64,000 nucleotides of DNA from NCBI GenBank assembly GCA_958510825.1, contig OY294046.1:51287664-51351663 (forward strand), read 5' to 3'. The stretch is from Brachypterus glaber (taxonomy: Eukaryota > Arthropoda > Insecta > Coleoptera > Kateretidae). The notes beneath the pieces were generated by a model, which saw only the letters and a list, made by a program, of their open reading frames with translations, was not told the origin of the DNA and ran no database searches. Both the position numbers and the translations under genes were made by a program. The first letter of the stretch is position 1; every line of letters begins with the position of its first letter. This document shows positions 32,695 through 44,802 of the stretch, in pieces.

Positions 32695-33003
32695 TTTGAG
32701 TTATGATCAATCAAAACTTTAAAATCATTAAACTTACCTTAAATTTCATAATTGAGTGGTGTATTATGCTGGGATGGGCTTATATTAGGATAAATTAGTA
32801 CCTATAATACATATTTTGTTGATATTTTAAATATTAGCTAAAATAAATAATCAGTTGGAACTTTGATAACCCAAAAATCTATGAAAAGTAGTAGTACAAC
32901 AGTTTTCTAACCGAGTTAGAACCGTTTTGCTTTAAATTCACATGTTTCTTGTAATAATTTGTACATAAATGCATTATTAAAATTGATAATTAATAGTTGT
33001 TTC
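32695..33003 (+). repeat. Family I repeat, copy 2 (first 300 bp)
   Basis: Almost identical to 33599-33895. The main differences are an 11-12-bp duplication (AACCGAGTTAGAACCG versus AACCG) and scattered single changes. Confidence 0.85.
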
Positions 33004-33598
33004 TCATCAACCTCCCTACGAAATACTATAGGAACTATAATTTTAGATTCCCAATTTCGAATATCTTAATATCTTAGGTAATTTTCGTTTTTTCAAAATT
33101 GTTTATCTTAGTTTGTTGTATCATTATAAAAATAATAATTAATGGTTGGTTATCCTGAATAATAATTACCTTGCGGATATCCGAAATTGGGAATCAAATG
33201 CACAAAAATGGTCTATCCTAAATTAGGCAACTTTCTGCTTTTTAGATTAGAAATTTGTAGAATGTTTACGTTTTCAAATTGCTTAATTATGAATAGTGGA
33301 TCAACTTAACTAACATCATAACTTACCCAAGACAGAATCACGAACTTTTATAACGATTATTTATAAAATAAACAAGCATAATAATGCAACTGAGCACAAA
33401 ACTGCCATTTGCAATATAAACGATTTGTGCTGCCATTTAAAGGGGAGAAGCTCTACCGTTATCATATTACAGGACGGATTTAGTTTGACTTTTGGCTTCA
33501 CATAAAAGTAGGTTTCTGTTTACCTTTGCAGACAGTATCTTAAATACACTACTATCCGAAATTTGGAAACCATCCGAAATTAGGCGCATTTCCTCTAC
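33004..33598. repeat. Spacer with repeated CCGAAATT words
   Basis: GATTCCCAATTTCGAATATC at 33047 is the near-complement of GATATCCGAAATTGGGAATC at 33177, and CTATCCGAAATTTGG and CCATCCGAAATTAGG follow at 33552-33580. Possibly a diverged inverted-repeat element inserted in the duplicated unit. Confidence 0.5.
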
Positions 33599-34212
33599 AT
33601 TTGAGTTATGATCAATCAAAACTTTAAAATCATTAAACTTACCTTAAATTTCATAATTGAGTGGTGTATTATGCTGGGATGGGCTTATATTAGGATAAAT
33701 TAGTACCTATAATACACATTTTGTTGATATTTTAAATATTAGCTAAAATAAATAATCAGTTGGAACTTTGATAACCCAAAAACCTATGAAAAGTAGTAGT
33801 ACAACAGTTTTCTAACCGTTTCGCTTTAAATTCACATGTTTCTTGTAATAATTTGTACATAAATGCATTATTAAAATTGATAATTAATAGTTGTTTCGCA
33901 CACGTATTCCTCATCAACCTTCATAATTTTGGTAAAAATCACAGGCCAAACTTTTTATGCATTAGTGACATCGATGTGACTTAAGTTAATTTTCATTGAT
34001 TTTTAAGTAAGCAATTCAAATTAAACTTTATTATCAGTTAGAACCTCGTTTCACTAAAAAAATCTCAAAAAAATGCAAATAGAACATGGTTGAATTGTAA
34101 ATAAAATGGGCTATGTGCATAATATTTTTATTTTTTAAGTACAGGCAAAAAGGTAGTAAAAAGCTCTATTCAAAAATGTAAAAAAGTGAAAACTTAAAAA
34201 AAAATTAGTTTT
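33599..34212 (+). repeat. Family I repeat, copy 3 (long)
   Basis: Follows copy 1 (9551-10212) throughout, including AATCACAGGCCAAACTTTTT, TATTATCAGTTAGAACCTC and AAGTACAGGCAAAAAGGTAG. With copy 2 it forms a ~904-bp spaced direct duplication. Confidence 0.8.
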
Positions 34213-35822
34213 TGAATTTATGTTAATATCTGTCAAGTCATTGACATTTATAATACCTCTATTACATGAAGTTGCTTACCAATACATAAAACAAAACAGT
34301 TTGTTTTGAGGAGTAGACTCATTCTGTCACTGTTTTTATTATTTTTCGTCGATATTTAGTAAAGTTATTATACAAATTGCCTTAGTTTTATTGTTACATT
34401 GTGTACTTTTTCGAATGAAAACAAGCAATGAGTTAAATAAAAATAGTGTTGTTAAATTATAATTTAATGAAAAATCTTTCTTTAATTCTCAAAGTTAGCA
34501 TTTTTCTGAAATATATTACATATTATGTAATAAAAATTATTTGTAAACATTAGTTACTAAGATAACACAATATCAACTATATTTCCATATTGATGCGCGT
34601 CCGATCCTGTATTTTTTCATTTGTCCTATTTCTTCTGGGGTCTGAACATATCTAATATCTCAATTAGTTCTAGGGAAAGTAAGTATACAATCATAATTAT
34701 AGCTATAAATTTTCTTTATAAAAATCTAACAATAAATTACATTTTTGCATATTTTAAATAAGTAGTGAAAAAATCAATTTGACCATATCATGCACACTGC
34801 ACTGGTAAGAAAATAAAATACTGCTGATGTTTTTGAAATAAATTTTACCCTCTTACCCCAATCCGATTTTTACCAAAAAGAATCCCAGCCTAGAACTTTT
34901 GATAATCAACCTATTTCAAATAATGCATGCTCATCTTCATTTTAGCAGCAACGCTATAGTTCTCCGCATGAAAGAAAGTCTTTATACCATTTTTTCTATT
35001 TTGCTCTAAAATTTAAAAAAACTTACATTTAAATTGATGACTGATTTAGGATTTTTTTTTTTGGATTGGCATTACAGTTTACACAATGTTTAAAATTCTA
35101 AGAACAAATGATATTTTGAAATGTTTTATAGTCATCTCTTCTCTTTTTTACTGCAATTAACCAAGCCACAATTTTAACATGGTAAAAATAACCTAAACAC
35201 AAAATTTTGTAGAAAATTTAACTTTAAAGCGACATTGAAATTTGCACGGAAAACGTCAAGCGATAGGCCAAGTCTGTTGCCAACCCAAAAGAACAAAAAG
35301 TACAGACCCCTTATGGGCCTATAAGAACACGCAAAATGCGTGTGATTATGAGCTTATAAGAGTCGTAAACTAGAAAAAAATCATATTGAAAAATGTATTT
35401 TTTGAAAATTTTAATGTGGTTCAATACTAAAATTTCCTAAATTCAAAATGGCGGATCGAATTTTTTCATTGTTGTCAAGTTTAAACGAAATTGACCATCA
35501 GCCATTTCGAGTTTTGAATTATCAGTAATTGATGCAGTTTTACCAACTTTCAAAAAGATGCAATTTTTTTTATTAAAATTTATAAAACATTTCCACCATA
35601 TTGGATAATTTTTCAATAATGGATTCGGTTTCAGCAACCAGCGTATTTTAAGTGTGAATGAAATATCTCCTACATATATTAAATTCATATAAAAATTATA
35701 TTTAATTAAAAAACATTTTGCAGAAATTGGCACTGGGGATGTTGCACTTCCAATCATCTTCTTACATATATATTTTTTTTTTATTTCTGGTGACCCAGTC
35801 GTCTAATACAGTAACTAGACAC
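34213..35822. other. Spacer with a family D fragment
   Basis: CTTACCCCAATCCGATTTTT and AATCCCAGCCTAGAACTTTT at 34853-34901 are a 70-bp internal piece of family D. At 35440-35640 the phrases AAAATGGCGGA and CCACCATATTGGATAATTTT resemble 41060-41260. The 104-codon reverse frame there is not protein-like. Nothing else recognised. Confidence 0.5.
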
Positions 35823-36313
35823 GGTTCGCCTGTGCGATTTTAAACGAAAATTTCGTGGACCCCTACATTTTTTTGACTAAAACATACCTGATGACATAAG
35901 AAATCAATTTTCATTTGAAAGAAAGTCGTAAAAGTTGCACTTTTAGAGACAGATTAAAAGAAACGTTTTTTTGAGTAATTATGTATTGAAGATAGGGGCT
36001 TTAACAGGAAAAAAATAAAATTTTACGATTTATACATAAAAGTGTCCTTTTACATGAGTTATTGATGTTATAGTACTATCCGAGACCTGTAATTTGAACG
36101 TTCACAGAAGTTATTGGTGTTTTGAAAACAAAAAAATTTAATTTTTCCCCGTTAAAGCCCCCTTTTTCTATACATGATTACTCAAAAAAACGTTTATCTG
36201 TCTTTTACGATTTTCTTTCAAATGGGAATTTATTTCTTATGTCATCAGGTATGTTTTAGTCCAAAAAATTTAGGGGTCTACGAAATTTTCATTTAAAATC
36301 GCCCAGGCGAACC
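35823..36313. mobile_element. Inverted-repeat element, arms about 190 bp
   Basis: GGTTCGCCTGTGCGATTTTA at the left and TAAAATCGCCCAGGCGAACC at the right start arms that match through AAAATTTCGTGGACCCCTA, ACTAAAACATACCTGATGAC, AACGTTTTTTTGAGTAAT and GGGGCTTTAAC. A ~100-bp centre separates them. The flanking sequence shows no clear duplication. Confidence 0.85.
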
Positions 36314-36750
36314 ATGTAGAGAGCGTTAAATTATGTGACGTAGAACCAATTTAATGCAAAAACCCCATTTTGCAAAAATTATTACTTGGGACCTTATGGA
36401 TGTTGCACTCTTTAGATAATCCTGTCATTCCAACTATTTTCTCAGTAAACCATATAATCTGGCGCTTTTAAGCATCTGAAAGCATCTAAATTTTCCATTG
36501 AATAGTCAACAATGACATAAATGTCTTTCCAGTGGTTTAAGGGCTATAAGTTTCGACCATCTTAGATATTCAGGGTCGACCCTATAAAGTTCCTGTCGAT
36601 CTACGTGGGTCTGCCACCCTAGTAGCTAAGTGTTTAATGTCTAATGGACAGGGTAATCAAGTTAATACGTCTGCCAGTTAGGAAAAAGAATGAGCGTGCG
36701 TTTGCTGACTATTTGCTGACCAAACGTACTCCACGCTCTGTAAAAAATTA
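36314..36750. other. Unassigned stretch of more even composition
   Basis: Between 36590 and 36745 the base composition is noticeably less AT-rich, but I recognise no gene or element there. Confidence 0.5.
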
Positions 36751-36934
36751 CCCATGATTCTGCATAAAAATTTAATTTAACGCATGTAAATATTAATGGA
36801 TTTTAAATGCAGTTTTACAATTGTGCAGTTAATGTTCATATAAAAATTACATGTAAAATTGTAAAATTACATGTAAAGTCTCTTAAGTTTTAAATGAATC
36901 TGCATTTAATCACATTTACATGCAGAATCATGTG
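36751..36934. mobile_element. 184-bp TA-flanked element with ATGTAAAT words
   Basis: CCCATGATTCTGCATAAA at the left is answered by TTTACATGCAGAATCATGTG at the right, between TA pairs. The body is a string of ATGTAAAT, TTACATGT and TGCATTTAA words in both orientations. Confidence 0.75.
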
Positions 36935-37644
36935 TAATTACCATTAATCGGAATAAATTCAGTTATGACTCATCAACGTTGAAAATAAACACAGAAACAT
37001 AGGCTTACGGAATAATTTTGCCGAATTAGGAGGGAAATTTTTATAAAGGTCACTAAATCGAAACATTTGACGACTAATTTGTTACACACAACAATATTGA
37101 ATATACATATTAACTTTAAATATGTATATATATCGGTGTTTTTCGAAGAAAATAAAAATGTAGATATTTAAAACCTCGCGTCAACGATAGAATCGACGCG
37201 GCGCCTATGCGAGCACTGGAAATTCGCCGATGACTGGTAATTACGTATTTATTTTTAACAGTGGGGACCATATGAGTTTCTTCGCTGGCGTTGCTTTTGA
37301 TTCTTAATTGATTATTAATAGGACTAAGAACCGGGGAAAATGTATTCACTGTCCACTGTGTTTGTTCTGCGATAAGCCCAACTTCGAGCTTCTTGCTTTA
37401 TTTTATCCATGCATAAAGATTGCATATCAAACTAGCAAAATATTTGATGTATACCATTTTCCCGGATTTTGCTTATAACATTGTCTTAAGCTTCTTGACC
37501 ATAGCACTAACGGTTGTATGGTTATATTTTCCTACAAAAAATATCAGTATTTAAAAGCTGCATTTTAAATATCTTTTGTAACTACTGAAATAACTTTGGA
37601 ATAATTTTATCTAGTGTCATAAGTTTTATTATTTATTATCGAGT
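36935..37644. other. Spacer with a small GC-richer pocket
   Basis: GATAGAATCGACGCGGCGCC at 37186-37205 stands out in composition. A 77-codon reverse frame covers it, without recognisable content. Confidence 0.4.
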
Positions 37645-37965
37645 TTATTATATTATTAACAGCGCCTGGTCTAGTTTCGAATTTTCCAAAAAATTTAAAA
37701 ATCGTCCTGGACAAAAAAATCTTGGATCCAAATTTGTTTCATGAAAAAATATGAAATTTTCGTTTTTTTGTCCGTCTGTCTGTCCGTCTCTCTGTCTGTC
37801 CATCTGTGTCCGTCTGTCACCTTTTTTGTAGACACGATAACTCAAGAACGAATAATCCGTTCCACTTGAAATGTTCAGAAAAAATAACGTTCTATTGTTT
37901 TTGAAAGTAATCCTCTCAAAAACAAAAAAGTTATGGGGGTTAAACTTTTTAAAAATAATAAATTT
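37645..37965 (-). mobile_element. Family A fragment, inverted
   Basis: TATTATTAACAGCGCCTGG starts it, then AAAATCGTCCTGGACAAAA, a CCGTCTGTCTGTCCGTC-rich tract at 37768-37818, GACACGATAACTCAAGAACG and GAAAGTAATCC. It stops at 37965 where the next TA element begins, so the 5' part is missing. The 65-codon frame is the tract read as protein. Confidence 0.75.
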
Positions 37966-37973
37966 AGTAGGTA

Positions 37974-38520
37974 CCGTGAACCGGAGGAAAGTCGATCACT
38001 AGGGGTTAGGTCGCTCAACATGTCAATGTGTCAACACCACACTCGACTGCATCCCTGTAGTAACTCCCGAGCAACAGGGATGCCGATTTTAAATCTATTC
38101 TTTTGAAGATCGATTCTTTTAAGACAATTAATAGATTTTTTGAATCGATCTTAAATAATCGAAAAAATTTTTTAGTCAATTTCCACCGGGGGTAAAGCTT
38201 TTTTTCGGAGTTGAGGACCTTTTTTTTTTGGCATCAAAATTTCTTAAGCTTGTCTGTACTATATAATTATTTAGAAAAAAAATCGAAGATCAATTATTTA
38301 TGAATCGATTCTTTTATAACCGATTTTTATGGTTCGATTTTTTAGTTTCGATTATAAATCGATTCTTAGAATTATTATTAAGAGCGGCATCCCTCCAAAC
38401 GAGCAACCTCTTGTTTACAAAGATCCTCAGCGCGAATTACTGGTCATGCGCTCTAAAAAGTCTCGTTTTGACACGTTGATCGACTTAACTTCTAGTGATC
38501 GACTTTCCCCCGTTTGACGG
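37974..38520. mobile_element. TA-flanked element with ~45-bp TIRs and a nested insert
   Basis: CCGTGAACCGGAGGAAAGTC and GACTTTCCCCCGTTTGACGG are complementary ends between TA pairs (37972-37973, 38521-38522). The arms continue through GATCACTAG and GTCGCTCAAC. Inside, AGGGATGCCGATT (38077) and GCGGCATCCCT (38382) bound a second inverted-repeat element with CGAGCAAC nearby on both sides and a body rich in AATCGATTC words. The inner part also has a family G phrase at 38186-38240. Confidence 0.75.
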
Positions 38521-38903
38521 TACCAGTTCTGAAAAAAACTGACAATCAACACGGCTCTTTTGGACGTAAGTTTACATTTTCTTCATCATTTTCCTCCTTC
38601 TTTTTTCATTATTTTCTACATTCTATTAACGTATTTTTTGATAAATCGTTAACTTGAAAATAATGGATAGTTTTTTTTGTATTTTCATCTACTACAATTT
38701 TAATCAGAAAATTTTGCAATTACAAGGTTAATTTGAATCCTGAAAAACATCGTTAAAAAATTTAGTTTTTGATCCTTTAAACCATTTTTTTTCCTAATAA
38801 ATGTAATTTTATTAAACTAAAATTTAGTAAAAATAGTTTTTATTGATTTGTCGTCAATATCAAGAAGTGACGTAACTTAAAAATATTGATATATGGGTTA
38901 AAT
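38521..38903. other. AT-rich spacer
   Basis: Nothing recognised. Confidence 0.5.
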
Positions 38904-39271
38904 CAGGGCCGTAGCTATGGGGGGGAATGGGGGGGAAGCCTCCCACCTATCATGAAATCTAAAAACTAGCATATTTAATGGATTCAAAATACAAAAGTTG
39001 CATGTTTCACGAGAAAAAAGTTGCATATTTTATGGATTCAGATAAAAAAGTTTCATATTTCACGAAATCATTATTAACTTTTTTGTGTCTAAGAAAAAAG
39101 TTGCATATTTTTTCATAGATTCATACAAGAGTTGCATATTTCACGAAAGGGTGGGACCTTTTTTTTGTTTTTGGCCATTAACTTTTTTCGGAGAAAAAAG
39201 TTGCGTTTTTAGGCTAAAAAAATTGACATTTTTGACCTCCCCCCCACGAAATCTACTTCGCTACGGCCCTG
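38904..39271. mobile_element. hAT-like element with 8-bp duplication
   Basis: CAGGGCCGTAGCTATGGGGG at the left and CTTCGCTACGGCCCTG at the right, flanked by GGTTAAAT (38896-38903) and GGTCAAAT (39272-39279), one mismatch in eight. The body repeats AAAAGTTGCATATTT and CACGAAA-type units about every 40 bp. The 68-codon frame is this repeat. Confidence 0.85.
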
Positions 39272-39279
39272 GGTCAAAT

Positions 39280-41475
39280 GGTGATACTTAGTATACGTAA
39301 CGCACTTATGGGAGGGACTTATGTAGCATTATGTAACGCTTTTTATTATTTTTAAAGTAATAAAAGCTGTTTTTTTTTTCATGCCTAAATAAAAATAGGG
39401 GTCTTGGCTACTAGTGGTACGTATTTATAGAGGGGTATCAGCTTTACGAAGCGTCAACTTGGGATTGGATGAAAGGGGTCTAAATTACAAAATTTTGAAT
39501 TACCTTTGTTACGTAAGTTAGGTATGACCACTAAGTCAACTGTAATCCATATAATAATCAGAAGCCGGCCTTTTGGTATTCATTTACCGGGCCTTGCAAA
39601 AATTTACAGTTTTTAAAAATATAATGTTCCAAAAATAATATAATTTTTTTAATGTTCTCATAAAGGAGAGTATCGTATTTTGGGCTAAATCGCCTGCAAC
39701 GATAAGATTTTACATAATTATAGATACATAATAGATAATTACTTAGCCACAATTTCAGCCCTTTTCACAACCCTGAACATAGTTTAATTATTTATTTTAA
39801 TTACGAAGTTTGACATATATTAATGGAGGATTGTGCAACATTGCAGCTAAGGAAACTTCAAGTGTCAAGTGGCATGTCGTCAAAATAAAAATAACTTTGC
39901 ACATTGACTACTACTGTAACAGTGGGGCCAAAAAAAAAGGGTGCTGCGTTGTGTTCACTGCTCTTGACTATAAAATAAAAATATTTTGTTGCGTTTTATT
40001 AGTTTTTACGGATTTAACATGCTGCAACTCAATGTGCAATAAGGCTAGACTTATGTGACTAGTTTCTTAAGTTTCAGTACGTTTATGGAGTTATTTTTTA
40101 AGAATTTTATACTATAAGAACATTGTAAGCAAACCAGCAGCTTCAACGGTAACCCAAAGCATGCACTTCCATGGTGTGGCTTTAGACAAGTAATTTAATG
40201 TGGCTTTCAACGTGTTAAATAAGTTTATTTACATGATTTAAAACTAGTTTATAAAAAAGTTACACATAGGCTTTTTACTTAAATAAGTATATTTACAGTG
40301 TTTTTATTATACATTCTACCTAAATGTTATTATGTTGGTTTTTAGTCAAACAAAAAATATTACTTTTTTTCAATATGATAAAGAGTCACATTGAGCGCAA
40401 GAATAATGCATTGTTGTCGGGTTTACGATAACAAATAATAATAAGTTTTTAATTTGTTTTCATTTTGTTCTTTATTAACAAATAAACTTGGTATACTACT
40501 GTGTATTTTTATCATTTCTTTTCGTCATTTTGCACTTGTTTTAACAAAAACATATTTTTCTCATTTAGCTTCTTTCTAAATTTCATTTCTATTCTAATTA
40601 TTCTTAACATATGTTAATAAAATTTATTTTTATAAACGGTTAAATGATATCCATGTCTTATTGTTAGCGGTGAAATTTTAATTAACAATGGTTAATTCTA
40701 TCATAGAACCATAGTAAGTACTATTTCATGGTATACCTAGTTATAGTGGCTAAAGAATAAAATAAAAAATTTAATTTTACTGATTACACAGCTGTGTAGG
40801 CATACAGGCCTACAATAAATTTTCTTTTTGAAAGTTTATACTTTTACATAACTTTTGTTTAATTTTAATTTTTAGGATTTCTTATTCTCATTACAATTTT
40901 TTTAGTGGCAAGTTTATCTAAAGACCAAGACAAAAATCTGAATTTTTAAATACGGCGATTTTTGAAAATACTGATTTTTATATCATATTAAAAAATCTGC
41001 AAAATAAAAATCGGCGACATTAGGGTGGTCAATTTTTTTATCGGAAACCATTACTCAAAATCTCTAAATTCGAAATGACGAATTAAATATGGAGAAGAGA
41101 TTTTAAATTTTTGTCATATTTAAATAAAATTAGCTTCAACCATTTTAAATTTTAAATATTAAATGAGAGATTTAGTTTCAGCGACTTATTACTATTTTTT
41201 GTCAAGTTTCATTAAAATGAATTAAATTTTACCACCATATTTGATTCGCCATTTTTCAATATTACATTAAATGTATTTAATTTTAGCCTCAAACCACAAA
41301 AACCCCTAGATAACAGTTTTCATGAAAATACGATTAAAAATCGGTAACTAAAGGCAATTCACTTTTTAAAAATATTTCAAATATAGACTTGTGTTATCTA
41401 AAACATGCAATAAGTACACTGAAATGTGTAATTTGTCTTATTGTTTCATTCGGTAAGAGTATATTACATACGGAG
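39280..41475. other. 2.2 kb without recognised genes or elements
   Basis: Short frames occur (64, 82 codons) but none is protein-like. At 41060-41260, AAATTTTACCACCATATTTG and similar phrases resemble 35440-35640, suggesting a diverged shared repeat. Confidence 0.45.
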
Positions 41476-41545
41476 GTGGAAAATGTTTCATTTCCTGAGG
41501 GAATTTCACCTATTTCCCGAAGGAAAAATGAAAATTTCCACCGAG
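41476..41545. repeat. 70-bp imperfect hairpin
   Basis: GGTGGAAAATGTTTCATTTC pairs with AAAATGAAAATTTCCACC, with CCTGAGGGAA / TTCCCGAAGG further in. Overlapping frames on both strands (77 and 85 codons) follow from the symmetry. Confidence 0.7.
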
Positions 41546-41843
41546 GTTTGGATACCATTTTATTATTAGCAATTTTATATTTTATGTTCCACGACAAACC
41601 TGCCACCATCTTTAAATTTATAAACACTTGTAAAGTTAGTAACTAACTGTTAGTTACACATTTTTACTTTATCAATGCATGTCTAAATGGCGATCTCCAC
41701 GAATAATTAATAAAAAATAACTTTTATTTAATATTGACAATTTTTAAATATATAAATATATTGAATATAAATAACTAATTATTAATTAGTAATTAATAAC
41801 TTGTATTTGAGTATTTTTTTTTATTTTGTAAAGAAAAGCTAAC

Positions 41844-41921
41844 CCGACACCCCCGGGTAAAGAGAATGGACTCGTCCGAGTACGTCCCGCGAAAGCGGCG
41901 AGAGATCTGTCGCGGTGTCGG
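41844..41921. ncRNA. GC-rich folded island, possible structured RNA
   Basis: In an otherwise AT-rich region, CCGACACC at 41844-41851 pairs with GGTGTCGG at 41914-41921. Inside this stem, CCGC-GAAA-GCGG forms a tetraloop hairpin near 41886-41897 and GCGA...TCGC a second one at 41898-41913. I looked for hammerhead core motifs (CUGANGA, GAAAC) and did not find them intact, so I make no ribozyme claim. It could also be the tip of an unrecognised mobile element. Confidence 0.35.
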
Positions 41922-42327
41922 CTGTACTTGTAAAATTTTATAAATAACAGTTCATTTACAAATATAATACAAAGGGTGTTTTATTGTGAAATCCATGCAA
42001 ATCAACTAAGAACCCAAATCCAAAAACATTATGTAAATTACCGGCCGTGACATTATCAGTGATATTTCAGAAATGACAGCTAAATTGGTTGTGAATTTAA
42101 TATTTTTTGGAAATACGAAAATATTGTAATGTGTAGGTAATGTTATTTTATAAAAATAAGTATTTTAAACTGTTCATAAAATTCAAGTCAATAAATTAAA
42201 TTTTTTGACAAGGGATACAAATGGGGTGTTTCAAACTTTTTAGGTAGCAGAAGTTAACAATAAATGATTTTCCAACGTTTACGTATGTATATAATTAGCT
42301 TATTTCTAAATAATTGTGAATAAACAA
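41922..42327. other. AT-rich spacer
   Basis: No gene or repeat identified. Confidence 0.5.
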
Positions 42328-43471
42328 CACTAGGCAACACGGTTTCTTGCCCCGATTGGAGTCATATGTTTTTTAACTAATTTTGGGTCGCTAAAACCGA
42401 ATCTGGCCTCAGAATATTTCTATTACCTAAGTCTTCTGAAAAAAATGAGATAAAAATCATTATTTTATCCCTCTTTTGTTCTAAAATCATGGGAGATAAA
42501 AATATTCAGGACAAATTTAGATTTGGCGAATCAATATTAGTTAAAAAATACCCAACTTAAAATATTGAAACTTTAAATTCATAGGTAGAATAAGTAGGGA
42601 TATTATGAAAAAAAAATATTTAAAAAAAAATGGATAACTAAGTAGGGGTGGAGGGTAAGGAGAAGGGTGCATAAGGGGACAAGCTTATCGCCACGTACTC
42701 ATGCTAAAAATTGTCAAAAACATTACTAGAGGGTCAAAAATGAACTAAAAAAATGTTACGTAATATGGTTCTTATGTAATAAAGTAACATTTTTATGATG
42801 TAGAACCATTAAAAAAACAAACAAAAATACACAATATTTTGTTTTATAAATTATTTTTAAATTGGCTTAATTGCCTGTACTAAAATTTAAAAAATAAGAC
42901 GTGCTGGATTTTTTTTAAGGTCAAATTTGGATTCTGTGCCTTTAAATTGATAAGAAAAATATATTTTTTGGGCTCGGGAAAAAGTTTACACTGTGTACTT
43001 TAATTTTGTTTCTTTTTCATATATTTACTTTTTACAAACAAACTGAGCAAAATAAAAAAATATTTGTATACATATTTTTGTAGAGAATTTTATAATCTAC
43101 AAATTAAGTCCTATAAAATTTTTATAGAGATTTGATAGTTTTGCCACAAAAGAGCAATTAAGTAAACTCTGCACTTTAATTTTAATCTTTTTATATTTTT
43201 TTCACGTACTTACTCTGTCAGTGGGTCCTTGGCATATATATTTTTGAGTTCCTCGTATTTTTTTTAATATACCCTAAAATTTTCAAAATCCTACTCTTTT
43301 TTTTTAAGATTTTGGAAAAAAAAGTCATTATTTCCTGGACTTATATCTCAAAAATTTTAGGTGCTGAAATTTTTCTAAGGTCAGATTCGGTTTCTACGTC
43401 CTTGAGTTAGTAAGAAAAATTAACTTTCCGATCGGGGCAAAAAAAAAAAAGTTGAGATTTGTTGCCTAGTG
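42328..43471. mobile_element. 1.14-kb element with CACTAGGCAAC ends
   Basis: CACTAGGCAACACGG at the left, then TTGCCCCGATTGG. The right end is CCGATCGGGGCAA, an A run, then GTTGCCTAGTG, giving a terminal inverted repeat in two blocks. Internal repeats include AAGGTCAGATTCGGTTTCT (43378) with a diverged AAGGTCAAATTTGGATTCT (42919). No coding frame and no clear target duplication. Confidence 0.65.
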
Positions 43472-43745
43472 TAATCTGCCTAAATAACACACGACCTGTA
43501 CAACATAGTTTAGTTCGAGGTTTAGTTGTTGCTAATTTTCCTTGAAAACTAGTATTAAGGATAATTTAACTCGACCTTATCGATTGATAAGGTAAGCTTT
43601 GAAGCTAAAGCTTTTTTGGTTTAGGTCAGATGATTAAAGCCTGAAAATGACTTGTTCTTTGACAAAAAGCTACAAGCTTTCAAGAACTGAATAGTCGACA
43701 GATTCTACAGATCTTATGATAATTTCCTTTAATTCACTTATCAAC

Positions 43746-43900
43746 CAGGGGCGCCCGCAGGATTTTTCATAGGGGCAAGCCTATTCGGCTTAGCAACATT
43801 ATCAATAAAAAGTTTTTGCTAAATTGTCAAAAATGGCCAATCTCTTTTACTGGAAGGGAGGGCTGTGGAGTGGACTAATATTTAACAGATTCAGTGTTAT
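43746..43900 (+). mobile_element. hAT-like family H fragment, second copy
   Basis: CAGGGGCGCCCGCAGGATTT onward, aligned with 19768-19905 through TAGGGGCAAGCCTATTCGGC and ACATTATCAATAAAAAG. The right end is not identified. Confidence 0.5.
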
Positions 43901-44665
43901 CATGATTTTTTAAAATTCTCAACACATAATATTAAGCGCAGCAGGAAAACATTTTTAGGAATCTTAAGGTATCGGATTTTCCAAATATTCATAATATGAA
44001 ATATTATGCAATTATTTAATAAAATCTGTTAATAAATATTGTGATATCAGCCTTTTGGAAATCAAGTTAAGCGCCGGCGATTTTTTTTTTAATTTTTCAC
44101 ATATTTTCCGAACAACAATTTAAAAAGAAAATTATTTATAAAATTTTTTGAAACAGGTATGCAAATTATTTAATAGAATATATGAATTAAAATTGTTGTA
44201 TCACCTTACTGTTCAACAGTTTAGCGCCGCAGGAGAATTTTTTTAGGATTTTTATTGTCACGTATTTTCTAAACACCTTAGACTTTAAGAAACAAATTAT
44301 TTTATTAATTTTATAAAATTTATGGCCGGCACTCGAACTTGGCTTGGTAATCATATTATGGATCCGCAGGCAAAAACTTTTATAAATAATACAGGCCGGC
44401 AAAAATAGACTTTTTGTCTGGGGTTTGAATCATTTTATGTAAATATGTTAAGTATGTGTTTACACATTCCTAGGGTACCATTAAAAGTTTTCTATCAAGT
44501 AAGGATTTAAAACGATAAGCAAAAAATTAAAATGCATAATATTAGCAATATTTTAAATATTTCTCTAATTATTTTAAATGATTATCACAATCAATCATTT
44601 CCAATGTCAGAATTTTTCGGCGCAGGTATGGCAAAAAGCCCAATATTTGTCTAGATTAGTAATTA
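43901..44665. repeat. Spacer with four spaced GCGC-AGG phrases
   Basis: AAGCGCAGCAGGAAAACATT (43934), AAGCGCCGGCGATTTTT (44069), TAGCGCCGCAGGAGAATTTT (44221) and TTCGGCGCAGGTATGG (44616) recur at uneven 135-400-bp intervals with similar A/T surroundings, suggesting a decayed long-period repeat. At 44324-44340, GGCACTCGAACTTGGC resembles a reversed B-box; no A-box was found. Confidence 0.4.
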
Positions 44666-44800
44666 GGGTTGCCAACCGTCCTTTATTTTAAAGGACAGTC
44701 CTTTATTTTCTACTTCTGTCTTTTGTCCTTCATAAAACCTTTAAAGGATGCTAAATGTCCTTTAAATTTACGATTGATCTTTAAAATATGAACACATACA
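44666..44800 (+). mobile_element. Left end of a hAT-like element
   Basis: AGGGTTGCCAACCGTCCTTT followed by AAAGGACAGTCCTTTATTTT is the type of start I associate with hAT-like non-autonomous elements. No matching right end was found, and the TA-flanked palindrome inserted directly after it hides the rest. Confidence 0.45.
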
Positions 44801-44802
44801 TA

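Noticed and set aside
35443..35757. 104-codon reverse frame
   Set aside because: Overlaps a diverged repeat also seen at 41.06-41.26 kb; the peptide is not conserved there.
41844..41921. Hammerhead ribozyme
   Set aside because: Stem pattern is suggestive, but neither strand has an intact CUGANGA plus GAAA core; the closest match (CGGACGAGTCC on the minus strand) has a changed core base.
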